This document shows positions 56,528 to 64,000 of a stretch of 64,000 bases of DNA, piece after piece. The stretch spans positions 1-64,000 of the forward strand of contig CALCIE010000082.1 in assembly GCA_937907425.1 (NCBI GenBank), given 5' to 3'. The position numbers and the translations under genes were made by a program. How positions within the stretch are numbered: position 1 is the first letter of the stretch; each line of letters begins with the position of its first letter. The notes beneath the pieces were generated by a model. That model saw only the letters and a list, made by a program, of their open reading frames with translations, was not told the origin of the DNA and made no database searches. The stretch comes from ZC4RG42 sp003242425. GTDB lineage: Bacteria; Pseudomonadota; Gammaproteobacteria; Burkholderiales; SG8-39.

Positions 56528-57223
56528 ATGCATCTGAGGATCTTCCGCTACGACCCGGACAAGGACGCGAAGCCGTACATGCAGGACTACCATGTCGAGC
56601 TGGGGCCGACGGACCGCATGCTGCTCGACGTCCTGATGCGGGTGCGGGAGCAGGACGACAGCTTGGCTTTCCGGCGGTCCTGCCGCGAGGGGATCTGCGG
56701 CTCGGACGCCATGAACATCAACGGCAAGAACCGGCTGGCCTGCATCACCAAGATTTCCGAGGTCACGGAGCCGGTGGTCATCCGCCCGCTGCCGGGCCTG
56801 CCGGTCATCCGCGACCTGATCGTGGACATGACCCCGTTCTTCCAGCAGTACGAGTCGGTCTCGCCCTATCTGCAGAACGACGAGCCGCTGCCGGAGCGCG
56901 AGCGGCTGCAGAGCCCGGAGGACCGTGACCGGCTGAACGGGCTGTACGAGTGCATCCTGTGCGCCTGCTGCACGAGCTCCTGCCCCTCGTTCTGGTGGAA
57001 CCCGGACAAGTTCGTCGGTCCGGCCGGCCTGCTGCAGGCCTACCGCTTCATCGTCGACAGCCGCGACCAGGCGCTGAACGAGCGGCTGGACAACCTGGAG
57101 GACCCGTACCGGCTGTTCCGCTGTCGTACCATCATGAACTGCGTCGACGTGTGCCCCAAGGGGCTCAACCCGGCCGAGGCGATCGGCCGCATCCGCGAGC
57201 TGCTTGCCCGGCGGTCGGTGTGA
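56528..57223 (+). CDS. sdhB: succinate dehydrogenase iron-sulfur subunit
   Basis: SdhB carries electrons from FAD to quinone through three iron-sulfur clusters. The 231-residue protein shows the [2Fe-2S] motif SCREGICGSDAMNINGKNRLAC, quoted as CREGICGSDAM (about 57-67) plus C at about 77. The [4Fe-4S] motif is CILCACCTSSCP (about 141-152), and the last cysteines are in CRTIMNCVDVCPKGLNP (about 199-215). All ligands are present. It follows sdhA by 11 bases. Confidence 0.98.
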   Translation: MHLRIFRYDPDKDAKPYMQDYHVELGPTDRMLLDVLMRVREQDDSLAFRRSCREGICGSDAMNINGKNRLACITKISEVTEPVVIRPLPGLPVIRDLIVDMTPFFQQYESVSPYLQNDEPLPERERLQSPEDRDRLNGLYECILCACCTSSCPSFWWNPDKFVGPAGLLQAYRFIVDSRDQALNERLDNLEDPYRLFRCRTIMNCVDVCPKGLNPAEAIGRIRELLARRSV

Positions 57224-57224
57224 G

Positions 57225-57470
57225 ATGGTGGTGGACGATGTGCAATTGCGGCGTCTGCGTTGGCGTTGTCGCCGGGGACTGCTGGAGAACGATATTCTCC
57301 TCGGTCGTTTCCTGGACCGGCACGGCCACCGGCTGGACGTCGAGACGGCCGGGCGGCTCAGCCGGCTGCTCGAGTACGAGGACAACGACTTATGGGATGT
57401 ATTGTCGGGGCGCAAGCCGTGTAGCGACCCCAAGTTGCAGGATTTGGTGAACCTGATCCGCGCCGGCTGA
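57225..57470 (+). CDS. sdhE: FAD assembly factor SdhE
   Basis: SdhE helps attach FAD covalently to SdhA. The 81-residue protein carries the diagnostic RGxxE in RRGLLENDILLGRF (about 16-29) and the acidic YEDNDLWDVLSGR near 50-62, as in E. coli YgfY. Its ATG lies one base past the sdhB stop. Placement right after sdhB is the normal betaproteobacterial order sdhCDABE. Confidence 0.95.
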   Translation: MVVDDVQLRRLRWRCRRGLLENDILLGRFLDRHGHRLDVETAGRLSRLLEYEDNDLWDVLSGRKPCSDPKLQDLVNLIRAG

Positions 57471-57507
57471 TCTTCCTTGCCGCGCCATCAGGTTCGACGG
57501 AGCAGGG

Positions 57508-57526
57508 GCCGATACCCTCGGCTTTT
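57508..57526 (+). terminator. weak terminator-like hairpin after sdhE
   Basis: GCCGA/TCGGC with a 5-nt loop and a TTTT tail. Only five pairs, so it may attenuate rather than stop transcription into gltA. Confidence 0.4.
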
Positions 57527-57621
57527 CCCCGTAAACATTGGATGGTGCGGAACGTCCGCCGGCACTATTCGAAGAAAAGAACGGCACGTCCGTTCCAAGA
57601 CAGCAAAAGAAGGAGGTAGTA

Positions 57622-58917
57622 ATGCAACCCAACGGCAAGGCAGTGCTCCACTACGGGGATGGGCAGTCGGTCGAGCTTCCCGTCCTCCGGGGCACCATCG
57701 GCCCGGACGTGGTCGACATCCGCACCCTGTACGGCAAGACGGGGATGTTCACGTACGACCCCGGCTTCCTGTCGACGGCGAGCTGCCGTTCCAGCATCAC
57801 CTACATCGACGGCGAGCAGGGCGTGCTGCTCTACCGGGGCTATCCCATCGAACAGCTGGCCCAGCATTGCGACTTTCTGGAAGTCTGCTATCTGCTGATC
57901 TACGGCGAACTGCCGAACCAGAAACAGAAAGAGGAATTCGTCGCCAAGATCGGGCGGCACAACCTGGTGCACGAGCAGCTCGCGCGCTTCTACACCGGTT
58001 TCCGCCGCGACTCGCACCCGATGGCCGTGCTGGTGGGCGTGGTTGGCGCCTTGTCGGCCTTCTACCATGACTCGCTCGACATCAGTAATCCGGAGCACCG
58101 CGAGATCTCCGCGCTGCGTCTGATCGCCAAGATGCCGACCATCACGGCCATGGCCTACAAGTACTCGATGGGCCATCCCTTCGTGTACCCGCGCAACGAC
58201 CTGTCCTACACGGCGAACTTCATGCGCATGATGTTCTCGATGCCGAACGAGGACTACAAGATCAACGACGTGCTGGTGCGGGCGCTGGATCGCATCTTCA
58301 TTCTGCACGCGGACCACGAACAGAACGCCTCCACCTCGACGGTGCGTCTGGCCGGCTCCTCCGGCGCCAACCCGTTCGCGTGTATCGCGGCCGGTATCGC
58401 CTGCCTGTGGGGCCCGGCCCACGGCGGCGCCAACGAGGCCTGCCTGAACATGCTGGAGGAGATCGGCGACGTCTCGCGCGTGGGCGAGTACATCAAGAAG
58501 GCCAAGGACAAGTCCTCCGGCTTCCGTCTGATGGGCTTCGGCCACCGCGTGTACAAGAACTACGATCCGCGCGCCAAGCTCATGCGCGAAACCTGCCACG
58601 AGGTGCTGGCCGAGCTTGGTCTGCAGAACGACCGTCTGTTCAAGCTGGCGATGGAACTGGAGCGCATCGCGCTGGAGGACGAGTACTTCGTCGAGCGCAA
58701 GCTCTATCCCAACGTCGACTTTTACTCCGGCATCGTGCAGCGCGCGCTGGGCATCCCGACGTCGATGTTCACGTGCATCTTCGCGCTCGCGCGCACGGTC
58801 GGCTGGGTTGCGCAGTGGATGGAGATGATCGCCGATCCGGACCAGAAGATCGGCCGTCCGCGCCAGCTCTATACCGGCGCGACGCGGCGCGAGGTGGTGC
58901 CGATCGACAAGCGCTGA
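57622..58917 (+). CDS. gltA: citrate synthase (type II)
   Basis: GltA condenses oxaloacetate and acetyl-CoA to citrate. The 431-residue product is of the hexameric, NADH-sensitive Gram-negative type. Active-site residues are His in LHADHEQNASTSTVR (about 232-246), His in WGPAHGGANEACL (about 267-279) and Asp in PNVDFYSG (about 366-373). AAGGAGG precedes the ATG by five bases; an upstream in-frame ATG lacks homology. It is separated from sdhE by 151 bp. Confidence 0.97.
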   Translation: MQPNGKAVLHYGDGQSVELPVLRGTIGPDVVDIRTLYGKTGMFTYDPGFLSTASCRSSITYIDGEQGVLLYRGYPIEQLAQHCDFLEVCYLLIYGELPNQKQKEEFVAKIGRHNLVHEQLARFYTGFRRDSHPMAVLVGVVGALSAFYHDSLDISNPEHREISALRLIAKMPTITAMAYKYSMGHPFVYPRNDLSYTANFMRMMFSMPNEDYKINDVLVRALDRIFILHADHEQNASTSTVRLAGSSGANPFACIAAGIACLWGPAHGGANEACLNMLEEIGDVSRVGEYIKKAKDKSSGFRLMGFGHRVYKNYDPRAKLMRETCHEVLAELGLQNDRLFKLAMELERIALEDEYFVERKLYPNVDFYSGIVQRALGIPTSMFTCIFALARTVGWVAQWMEMIADPDQKIGRPRQLYTGATRREVVPIDKR

Positions 58918-58991
58918 GGCGCACCGCGCGGACGCGGCAACGGCCGTCCATGTGAGCCGATCGAATCGTGGACAGCCGTAAATGAAAGTGC

Positions 58992-59023
58992 CGTCCGCCC
59001 CTTCGACGGGCTCGGGGCGGACG
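58992..59023. repeat. REP-like palindrome before sucA
   Basis: CGTCCGCCCC pairs with GGGGCGGACG around the loop TTCGACGGGCTC. The form resembles the dispersed palindrome with TTCGACAAGCTC-type loops known from many proteobacterial genomes. It ends 11 bases before the sucA Shine-Dalgarno. No second copy was found in this window. Confidence 0.6.
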
Positions 59024-59047
59024 CAAAGCACGTAGAGAGGTGTGACG

Positions 59048-61876
59048 ATGCTGAAGCAGTTCCTGGAAAGCTCCTACCTGTTCGGGGGCAACGCGCCGTT
59101 CATCGAGGATCTCTACGAGTCGTACCTCAGTAACCCGCAGTCCGTGCCGAGCGAGTGGCGCGAGTATTTCGACCGCATGCAGATGCTGCCCGGCCTCGCG
59201 GGCGGCGATGCGCCCGACGTCGCACACGGCCCGATCATCGAGGCTTTCGCCCAGCGGGCCAGGCAGGGCATGCTGCGGGCGCGACCGCTGAGCGAGCTCA
59301 GCGTCGAGCGCAAGCAGATCTACGTGCTGTGGCTCATCCACGCCTACCGCTTCATGGGCGCGCGCTGGGCGCAGCTCGATCCGCTGAAGCGCCTGCCGCG
59401 GCCGCACATCCCCGAACTCGAGCCGGCCTACTACGACCTCACCGAGGCCGATCTCGAGACCGAATTCAACACCGGCACGCTGGTCGGGCCGGAGCGCATG
59501 ACGCTGCGCGAAATCCTGCAGGTGCTGCGCGAGACCTACTGCGGCAGCATCGGCGCCGAATACATGTACATGAGCGATCCGGCGCAGAAACGCTGGATCC
59601 AGCAGCGTCTGGAGTCGGTGCGTTCGCGCCCCAACTTCAGCAACGACGTCAAGATCCGCATCCTCGAACGTCTCACCGCGGCCGAGACGCTGGAGAAATA
59701 CCTGCACACCAAGTACGTCGGCCAGAAGCGCTTCTCGCTGGAAGGTGGCGAGACGCTGATTCCGGTGATGGACGAGCTGGTGCGCCGCGCGGGCACCCAC
59801 GGCCTGGAGGAAGTGGTGATCGGCATGGCCCACCGCGGCCGCCTCAACGTGCTGGTCAACACCCTCGGTAAATCGCCCAAGGACCTGTTCTCGGAATTCG
59901 AGGGCAAGGCAGTGAGCGAACTGTCCTCGGGCGACGTGAAATACCACAACGGCTTCTCGTCCGACGTTGCCACGCCGGGCGGGCCGGTGCATCTGTCGCT
60001 CGCCTTCAACCCCTCGCATCTCGAAATCGTCAACCCGGTGGTCGAGGGCTCGGTGCGTGCGCGCCAGCATCGCCGCAGGGACTACGCCGGCGACAAGGTG
60101 ATGTCGGTGCTGATCCACGGCGATGCCGCCTTCGCGGGGCAGGGCGTGGTGATGGAAACGCTCAACCTCGCGCAGACGCGCGGCTACGGCACCGGCGGCA
60201 CGGTGCACATCATCATCAACAACCAGATCGGCTTCACCACCTCCGACCCGCGCGACACGCGTTCGACCATCTACTGCACCGACGTGGCGAAGATGATCGA
60301 AGCGCCGATCTTCCACGTCAACGCCGACGATCCCGAGGCGGCGGTGTTCGTCATGCAGCTGGCGATGGACTTCCGCAAAGAGTTCAAGAAGGATGTGGTG
60401 GTCGACCTGGTGTGCTTCCGCAGGCTGGGGCACAACGAGCAGGACGAGCCGTTTATCACCCAGCCGCTGATGTACAAGAAAATCTCCCAGCATCCCGGCA
60501 CCCGCAAGCTGTACGCGGACAAGCTGGTGGCGCAGGGCGTTATTCCCGAGGACGAGCCGGAAAAACTCATCCGGGAATACCGTCAGGCGCTCGACGAGGG
60601 GCGCCATACCTCGAGCCCGGTGCTGTCGAACTTCCAGCGCAAGTACGCGGTGGACTGGACGCCGTTCCTCAACACCAAATGGACGGAGCACGCGGACACC
60701 CGGGTGCCGATCGAGGAACTGCAGCGTCTGGCCGAGCGCGTGACCACGGTGCCGGAGAACTTCAAGCTACATCCCACGGTGGAGCGCGTCATCGAGGCGC
60801 GCCGCGAGATGGGGCGCGGCAAGCAGCCGCTCGACTGGGGCATGGCCGAGACGCTCGCCTACGCCACGCTGCTCGTGGCCGGCTACGGCGTGCGCCTGTC
60901 CGGCCAGGACTCGGGCCGTGGCACCTTCGCGCACCGGCATGCGGTGCTGCACGACCAGGACCGCGAACGCTGGGACGCCGGCACCTATGTGCCGCTCTCC
61001 AACCTGCAGGAAGGGCAGGCCGATTTCGTGGTGATCGATTCGGTGCTGTCGGAAGAGGCGGTGCTCGGTTTCGAATACGGCTACGCCTGCGCCGCGCCCA
61101 ACGAACTGGTGATCTGGGAAGCGCAGTTCGGCGACTTCGCCAACGGCGCGCAGGTGGTGATCGACCAGTTCATCACCTCGGGCGAAGCCAAGTGGGGCCG
61201 CATGTGCGGGCTGGTGATGTACCTGCCGCACGGCTACGAAGGGCAGGGACCCGAGCATTCCTCCGCACGGCTGGAGCGCTATCTGCAGCTTTGCGCCGAG
61301 CACAACATCCAGGTGTGCGTGCCCAGCACGCCGGCGCAGATGTTCCACCTGCTGCGCCGCCAGATGCTCCGGCCGTTCCGCAAGCCGCTGATCGTGCTGA
61401 CGCCCAAGTCGCTGTTGCGGCGGCGCGAGGCGACTTCCTCGCTCAAGGAGCTTGCGGAAGGCAGCTTCCAGACCGTGATCGGCGAGGTCGACGCGCTCGA
61501 TACCAACGCGGTGAAACGCATCATCGCCTGCAGCGGCAAGGTCTACTACGACCTGCTGCTCGCGCGCCGCGAACGCCGCGCCGACGACATCGCGATCATC
61601 CGCGTCGAGCAGTTGTATCCCTTCCCGCACCAGCAGTTCGCGGAGCAGATGCGTAAGTACCCGAACGCCAAGGAAGTGGTGTGGTGCCAGGAAGAGCCGC
61701 AGAACCAGGGCGCCTGGTATCAGACCCAGCACTACTTCCTGGAGAACATGCGTCCGGACCAGAAGCTGTACTACGCGGGCCGTCCTTCCAGCGCGTCGCC
61801 CGCGGTGGGTTATCTGGCCAAACACAACGAGCAGCAGAAACAGCTCGTCGAAATGGCTTTCGGCCAGTTCGAGTGA
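59048..61876 (+). CDS. sucA: 2-oxoglutarate dehydrogenase E1 component
   Basis: SucA is the thiamine-diphosphate E1 of the 2-oxoglutarate dehydrogenase complex; it decarboxylates 2-oxoglutarate and succinylates the lipoyl group of SucB. The 942-residue protein starts MLKQFLESSYLFGGNAPF, with the N-terminal SucB-binding helix FIEDLYESYLSNP. Thiamine and active-site motifs include GMAHRGRLNVL (about 259-269), IHGDAAFAGQGV (about 356-367) and the GHNEQDEP Mg site (about 461). The ATG at 59048 is preferred over a GTG six bases earlier by its AGAGG spacing. Confidence 0.97.
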   Translation: MLKQFLESSYLFGGNAPFIEDLYESYLSNPQSVPSEWREYFDRMQMLPGLAGGDAPDVAHGPIIEAFAQRARQGMLRARPLSELSVERKQIYVLWLIHAYRFMGARWAQLDPLKRLPRPHIPELEPAYYDLTEADLETEFNTGTLVGPERMTLREILQVLRETYCGSIGAEYMYMSDPAQKRWIQQRLESVRSRPNFSNDVKIRILERLTAAETLEKYLHTKYVGQKRFSLEGGETLIPVMDELVRRAGTHGLEEVVIGMAHRGRLNVLVNTLGKSPKDLFSEFEGKAVSELSSGDVKYHNGFSSDVATPGGPVHLSLAFNPSHLEIVNPVVEGSVRARQHRRRDYAGDKVMSVLIHGDAAFAGQGVVMETLNLAQTRGYGTGGTVHIIINNQIGFTTSDPRDTRSTIYCTDVAKMIEAPIFHVNADDPEAAVFVMQLAMDFRKEFKKDVVVDLVCFRRLGHNEQDEPFITQPLMYKKISQHPGTRKLYADKLVAQGVIPEDEPEKLIREYRQALDEGRHTSSPVLSNFQRKYAVDWTPFLNTKWTEHADTRVPIEELQRLAERVTTVPENFKLHPTVERVIEARREMGRGKQPLDWGMAETLAYATLLVAGYGVRLSGQDSGRGTFAHRHAVLHDQDRERWDAGTYVPLSNLQEGQADFVVIDSVLSEEAVLGFEYGYACAAPNELVIWEAQFGDFANGAQVVIDQFITSGEAKWGRMCGLVMYLPHGYEGQGPEHSSARLERYLQLCAEHNIQVCVPSTPAQMFHLLRRQMLRPFRKPLIVLTPKSLLRRREATSSLKELAEGSFQTVIGEVDALDTNAVKRIIACSGKVYYDLLLARRERRADDIAIIRVEQLYPFPHQQFAEQMRKYPNAKEVVWCQEEPQNQGAWYQTQHYFLENMRPDQKLYYAGRPSSASPAVGYLAKHNEQQKQLVEMAFGQFE

Positions 61877-62060
61877 CAGATTGCGATGACTCGAGGCAGG
61901 GTATTCGGCAAGCTATGGCGGACCGCGGTGGCCGGAGCGGAGATGGTCCGTTCCGGCTTGCGGCCCGGTTGGACCGATCCCTGAAGGGGCGCGTTGCGCG
62001 CGGGGCAGTTGGGCTTGGCAGTGACCTCGTGGGCCAGGCGAGAAACCGAACGGAGTGATC

Positions 62061-63314
62061 ATGCTTGTAGAAGTGAAGGTGCCGCAGCTCTCGGAGTCGG
62101 TGTCCGAAGCGACGTTGCTTGCGTGGCATAAGCAGGAAGGTCAGGCGGTCAAGCGCGATGAAAACCTGATCGACATCGAGACCGACAAGGTGGTCCTGGA
62201 AACGCCCGCACCGGTCGACGGCGTGCTCACCAGGATCGTCAAGCAGAACGGCGCTACCGTGACCTCCGGCGAAGTGATCGCCGTCATCGATACCGAAGCC
62301 AAGCCCAGCGCCGGCGCCGCGGCCGAGAAGGAAACGCCGTCGCCGGCATTGAAGCCGCAGCCTGTGCTGGTCGAACCCACGCCCGCGCCGGCGCCGGCCG
62401 AGGCCCGTCAGGACGCACGCCTCATGCCCGCGGCCCGCAAGCTCGTGGAAGAGCATGCGATCGATCCCAGCCGCATCGCCGGCAGCGGGCGCGACGGCCG
62501 CATTACCAAAGCCGACGTGCTCGAGCACATCCAGAAAGCCCAGCCCGCGGCGGCGCCGGCAGCGCCCAAGGCGCCGCTGCCGCCGGCGGTGGACGTCGAG
62601 CGGCTGCTCGGCAACCGTCCCGAGAAGCGCGTGCCGATGTCGCGCCTGCGCGCCCGCATCGCCGAGCGGCTGGTGCAGTCGCAGCAGACGGCTGCCATCC
62701 TCACGACCTTCAACGAAGTGAACATGCAGCCGATCATCGACCTGCGCAAGAAGTACGGCGAGCGCTTCGAGAAGGAGCACGGCGTGCGGCTCGGCTTCAT
62801 GTCCTTCTTCGTCAAGGCCGCGGTGCACGCGCTGAAGAAGTTCCCCATCGTCAACGCCTCGGTGGACGGCAATGACATCGTCTATCACGGCTACTTCGAC
62901 ATCGGCATCGCGGTGAGCAGCCCGCGCGGGCTGGTGGTGCCGATCCTGCGCGACTGCGATCAGCTTTCCCTTGCCGAGATCGAGAAGCAGATCGCCGATT
63001 TCGGCCGCCGCGCGCAGGAAGGCAAGCTGTCGATCGAGGAACTGACCGGCGGCACCTTCACCATTTCCAACGGTGGCGTGTTCGGCTCGATGCTGTCCAC
63101 GCCCATCATCAATCCGCCGCAGAGCGCGATCCTCGGCGTGCACGCCACGCGCGAGCGGCCGGTGGTGGAGAACGGCCAGATCGTCATCCGGCCGATCAAC
63201 TATCTGGCGCTGTCCTACGATCACCGCATCATCGACGGCCGCGAGGCGGTGCTGTCGCTGGTGGCGATCAAAGAAGCGCTGGAGGATCCGGCGCGTCTGC
63301 TGTTGGATCTGTGA
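62061..63314 (+). CDS. sucB: dihydrolipoyllysine succinyltransferase (E2 of 2-oxoglutarate dehydrogenase)
   Basis: SucB forms the core of the 2-oxoglutarate dehydrogenase complex and transfers succinyl groups to CoA. The 417-residue protein has one lipoyl domain (1-80, lipoylated Lys43 in IETDKVVLE). A Pro/Ala linker follows, then an E3-binding domain (about 118-155, MPAARKLVEEH...GRITKADVL) and the catalytic domain (about 190-417) with SYDHRIIDGREAV. A GTG six bases upstream is in frame, but CGGAG spacing favours the ATG. Confidence 0.97.
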   Translation: MLVEVKVPQLSESVSEATLLAWHKQEGQAVKRDENLIDIETDKVVLETPAPVDGVLTRIVKQNGATVTSGEVIAVIDTEAKPSAGAAAEKETPSPALKPQPVLVEPTPAPAPAEARQDARLMPAARKLVEEHAIDPSRIAGSGRDGRITKADVLEHIQKAQPAAAPAAPKAPLPPAVDVERLLGNRPEKRVPMSRLRARIAERLVQSQQTAAILTTFNEVNMQPIIDLRKKYGERFEKEHGVRLGFMSFFVKAAVHALKKFPIVNASVDGNDIVYHGYFDIGIAVSSPRGLVVPILRDCDQLSLAEIEKQIADFGRRAQEGKLSIEELTGGTFTISNGGVFGSMLSTPIINPPQSAILGVHATRERPVVENGQIVIRPINYLALSYDHRIIDGREAVLSLVAIKEALEDPARLLLDL

Positions 63315-63384
63315 GCCGCCGCGCGCGGCTCACCCGAAGAACAAGCAAGGCCGTCATCGAGACGGCGGTGGAGTGGACTCTGGC

Positions 63385-64000
63385 ATGAGCGATCAATCTT
63401 TCGACGTCCTCGTCATCGGCTCCGGACCGGCCGGTTACATCTGCGCGATCCGGGCGGCGCAGCTCGGCATGCGAACGGCCTGCGTGGAGAAGTGGAAGAA
63501 CGCCGACGGCAAATACGTGCTGGGCGGCACTTGCCTCAACGTGGGCTGTATTCCCTCCAAGGCGCTGCTGCAGTCTTCGGAGGAATACGAACACCTCGTC
63601 CGGCATCTCGACGGCCACGGCATCAAGGTGAACGGCGCGACGGTGGACGTGCCGAAGATGATCGCCCGCAAGGACGCCATCGTCGCCAAAATGACCGACG
63701 GCATCGCCTATCTCTTCCGCAAGAACAAGGTGAGCTGGCTGAAAGGCCATGCGCGTCTCGTCGGGCGCGGCGACCAGGGCTGGCTGGTCGATGTGGACGG
63801 CCAGACCGTCACCTCCAAATACGTCGTGGTGGCCACCGGCTCCAAGCCCCGCAGCCTGCCCGGCGTGGAGATCGACAACGAGCGGATCTGCGACAACGTC
63901 GGCGCGCTCAATTTCAAGGAAGTGCCGAAGCGGCTCGGCGTCATCGGCGCCGGCGTCATCGGGCTGGAGCTCGGCAGCGTGTGGCGGCGCCTCGGCGCCA
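63385..64000 (+). CDS. lpd: dihydrolipoyl dehydrogenase (partial, runs past window end)
   Basis: Lpd (E3) re-oxidises dihydrolipoyl groups with NAD+. The first 205 residues are present. They hold the FAD motif VIGSGPAGYICAIRAAQLG (about 9-27), the redox disulfide GGTCLNVGCIPSK (about 48-60) and VVVATGSKPRSLPG. The second nucleotide motif begins at VIGAGVIGLELGSVW. The gene is cut at the 3' side by the window end. It follows sucB by 70 bp, completing sucAB-lpd. Confidence 0.96.
   Translation, partial: MSDQSFDVLVIGSGPAGYICAIRAAQLGMRTACVEKWKNADGKYVLGGTCLNVGCIPSKALLQSSEEYEHLVRHLDGHGIKVNGATVDVPKMIARKDAIVAKMTDGIAYLFRKNKVSWLKGHARLVGRGDQGWLVDVDGQTVTSKYVVVATGSKPRSLPGVEIDNERICDNVGALNFKEVPKRLGVIGAGVIGLELGSVWRRLGA

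Overview
The window is GC-rich chromosomal DNA with dense, mostly overlapping housekeeping genes. It most likely comes from a betaproteobacterium. The evidence is the gene order (gyrA-serC-serA-pheA-hisC-tyrA-aroA-cmk-rpsA-ihfB-lapA-lapB), a tmRNA tag reading ANDERFALAA, and a TCA block sdhCDABE-gltA-sucAB-lpd divergent from mdh-acnA. I cannot name a genus from sequence alone. I see no prophage, insertion sequence, integrase or CRISPR array.

Layout. 0-4 kb: minus-strand ssrA, a HAD phosphatase with ubiG, an OmpA-like lipid-linked or periplasmic protein, and an MtaD-type deaminase. 4-16.3 kb: a plus-strand run for DNA gyrase A, serine, aromatic amino acid and histidine synthesis, CMP kinase, ribosomal protein S1 and IHF-beta. 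16.4-24.3 kb: LPS control and sugar precursor genes (lapA, lapB, ugd, rfaE1, rfaD), then cysM, an exonuclease and rlmD. 24.4-27.4 kb: a BAX-inhibitor-type membrane protein, two tRNA-Ser genes, a small helix-turn-helix protein and lysC. 27.4-33.4 kb: a complete group-2 Mrp/Mnh cation/proton antiporter operon on the minus strand, with subunits A and B fused. 33.5-38.5 kb: guanine deaminase, a cardiolipin-synthase-like enzyme, tRNA-Arg, an AI-2E permease and folE.

38.5-43.5 kb is the least ordinary part. It holds a CBS-pair protein, a Tyr/Gly/Gln-rich disordered protein with one BON domain, two small secreted low-complexity proteins and two ferritin-like di-iron proteins. Several of them have nearly the same ribosome-binding block. 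It looks like a stress or dormancy module and is my best candidate for an undescribed system. It is followed by zwf, an isoprenylcysteine-methyltransferase-like protein overlapping a patatin, a pyrimidine-dimer glycosylase, a frameshifted cysteine-rich gene, an orphan PAS histidine kinase and cspA.

49.8-64 kb: acnA and mdh on the minus strand. From a shared 390-bp divergent region, sdhCDABE, gltA, sucA, sucB and lpd (cut by the window end) run on the plus strand. Together these cover the oxidative TCA arc from oxaloacetate entry to succinyl-CoA, plus succinate and malate oxidation; sucCD, fumarase and isocitrate dehydrogenase are not in view.
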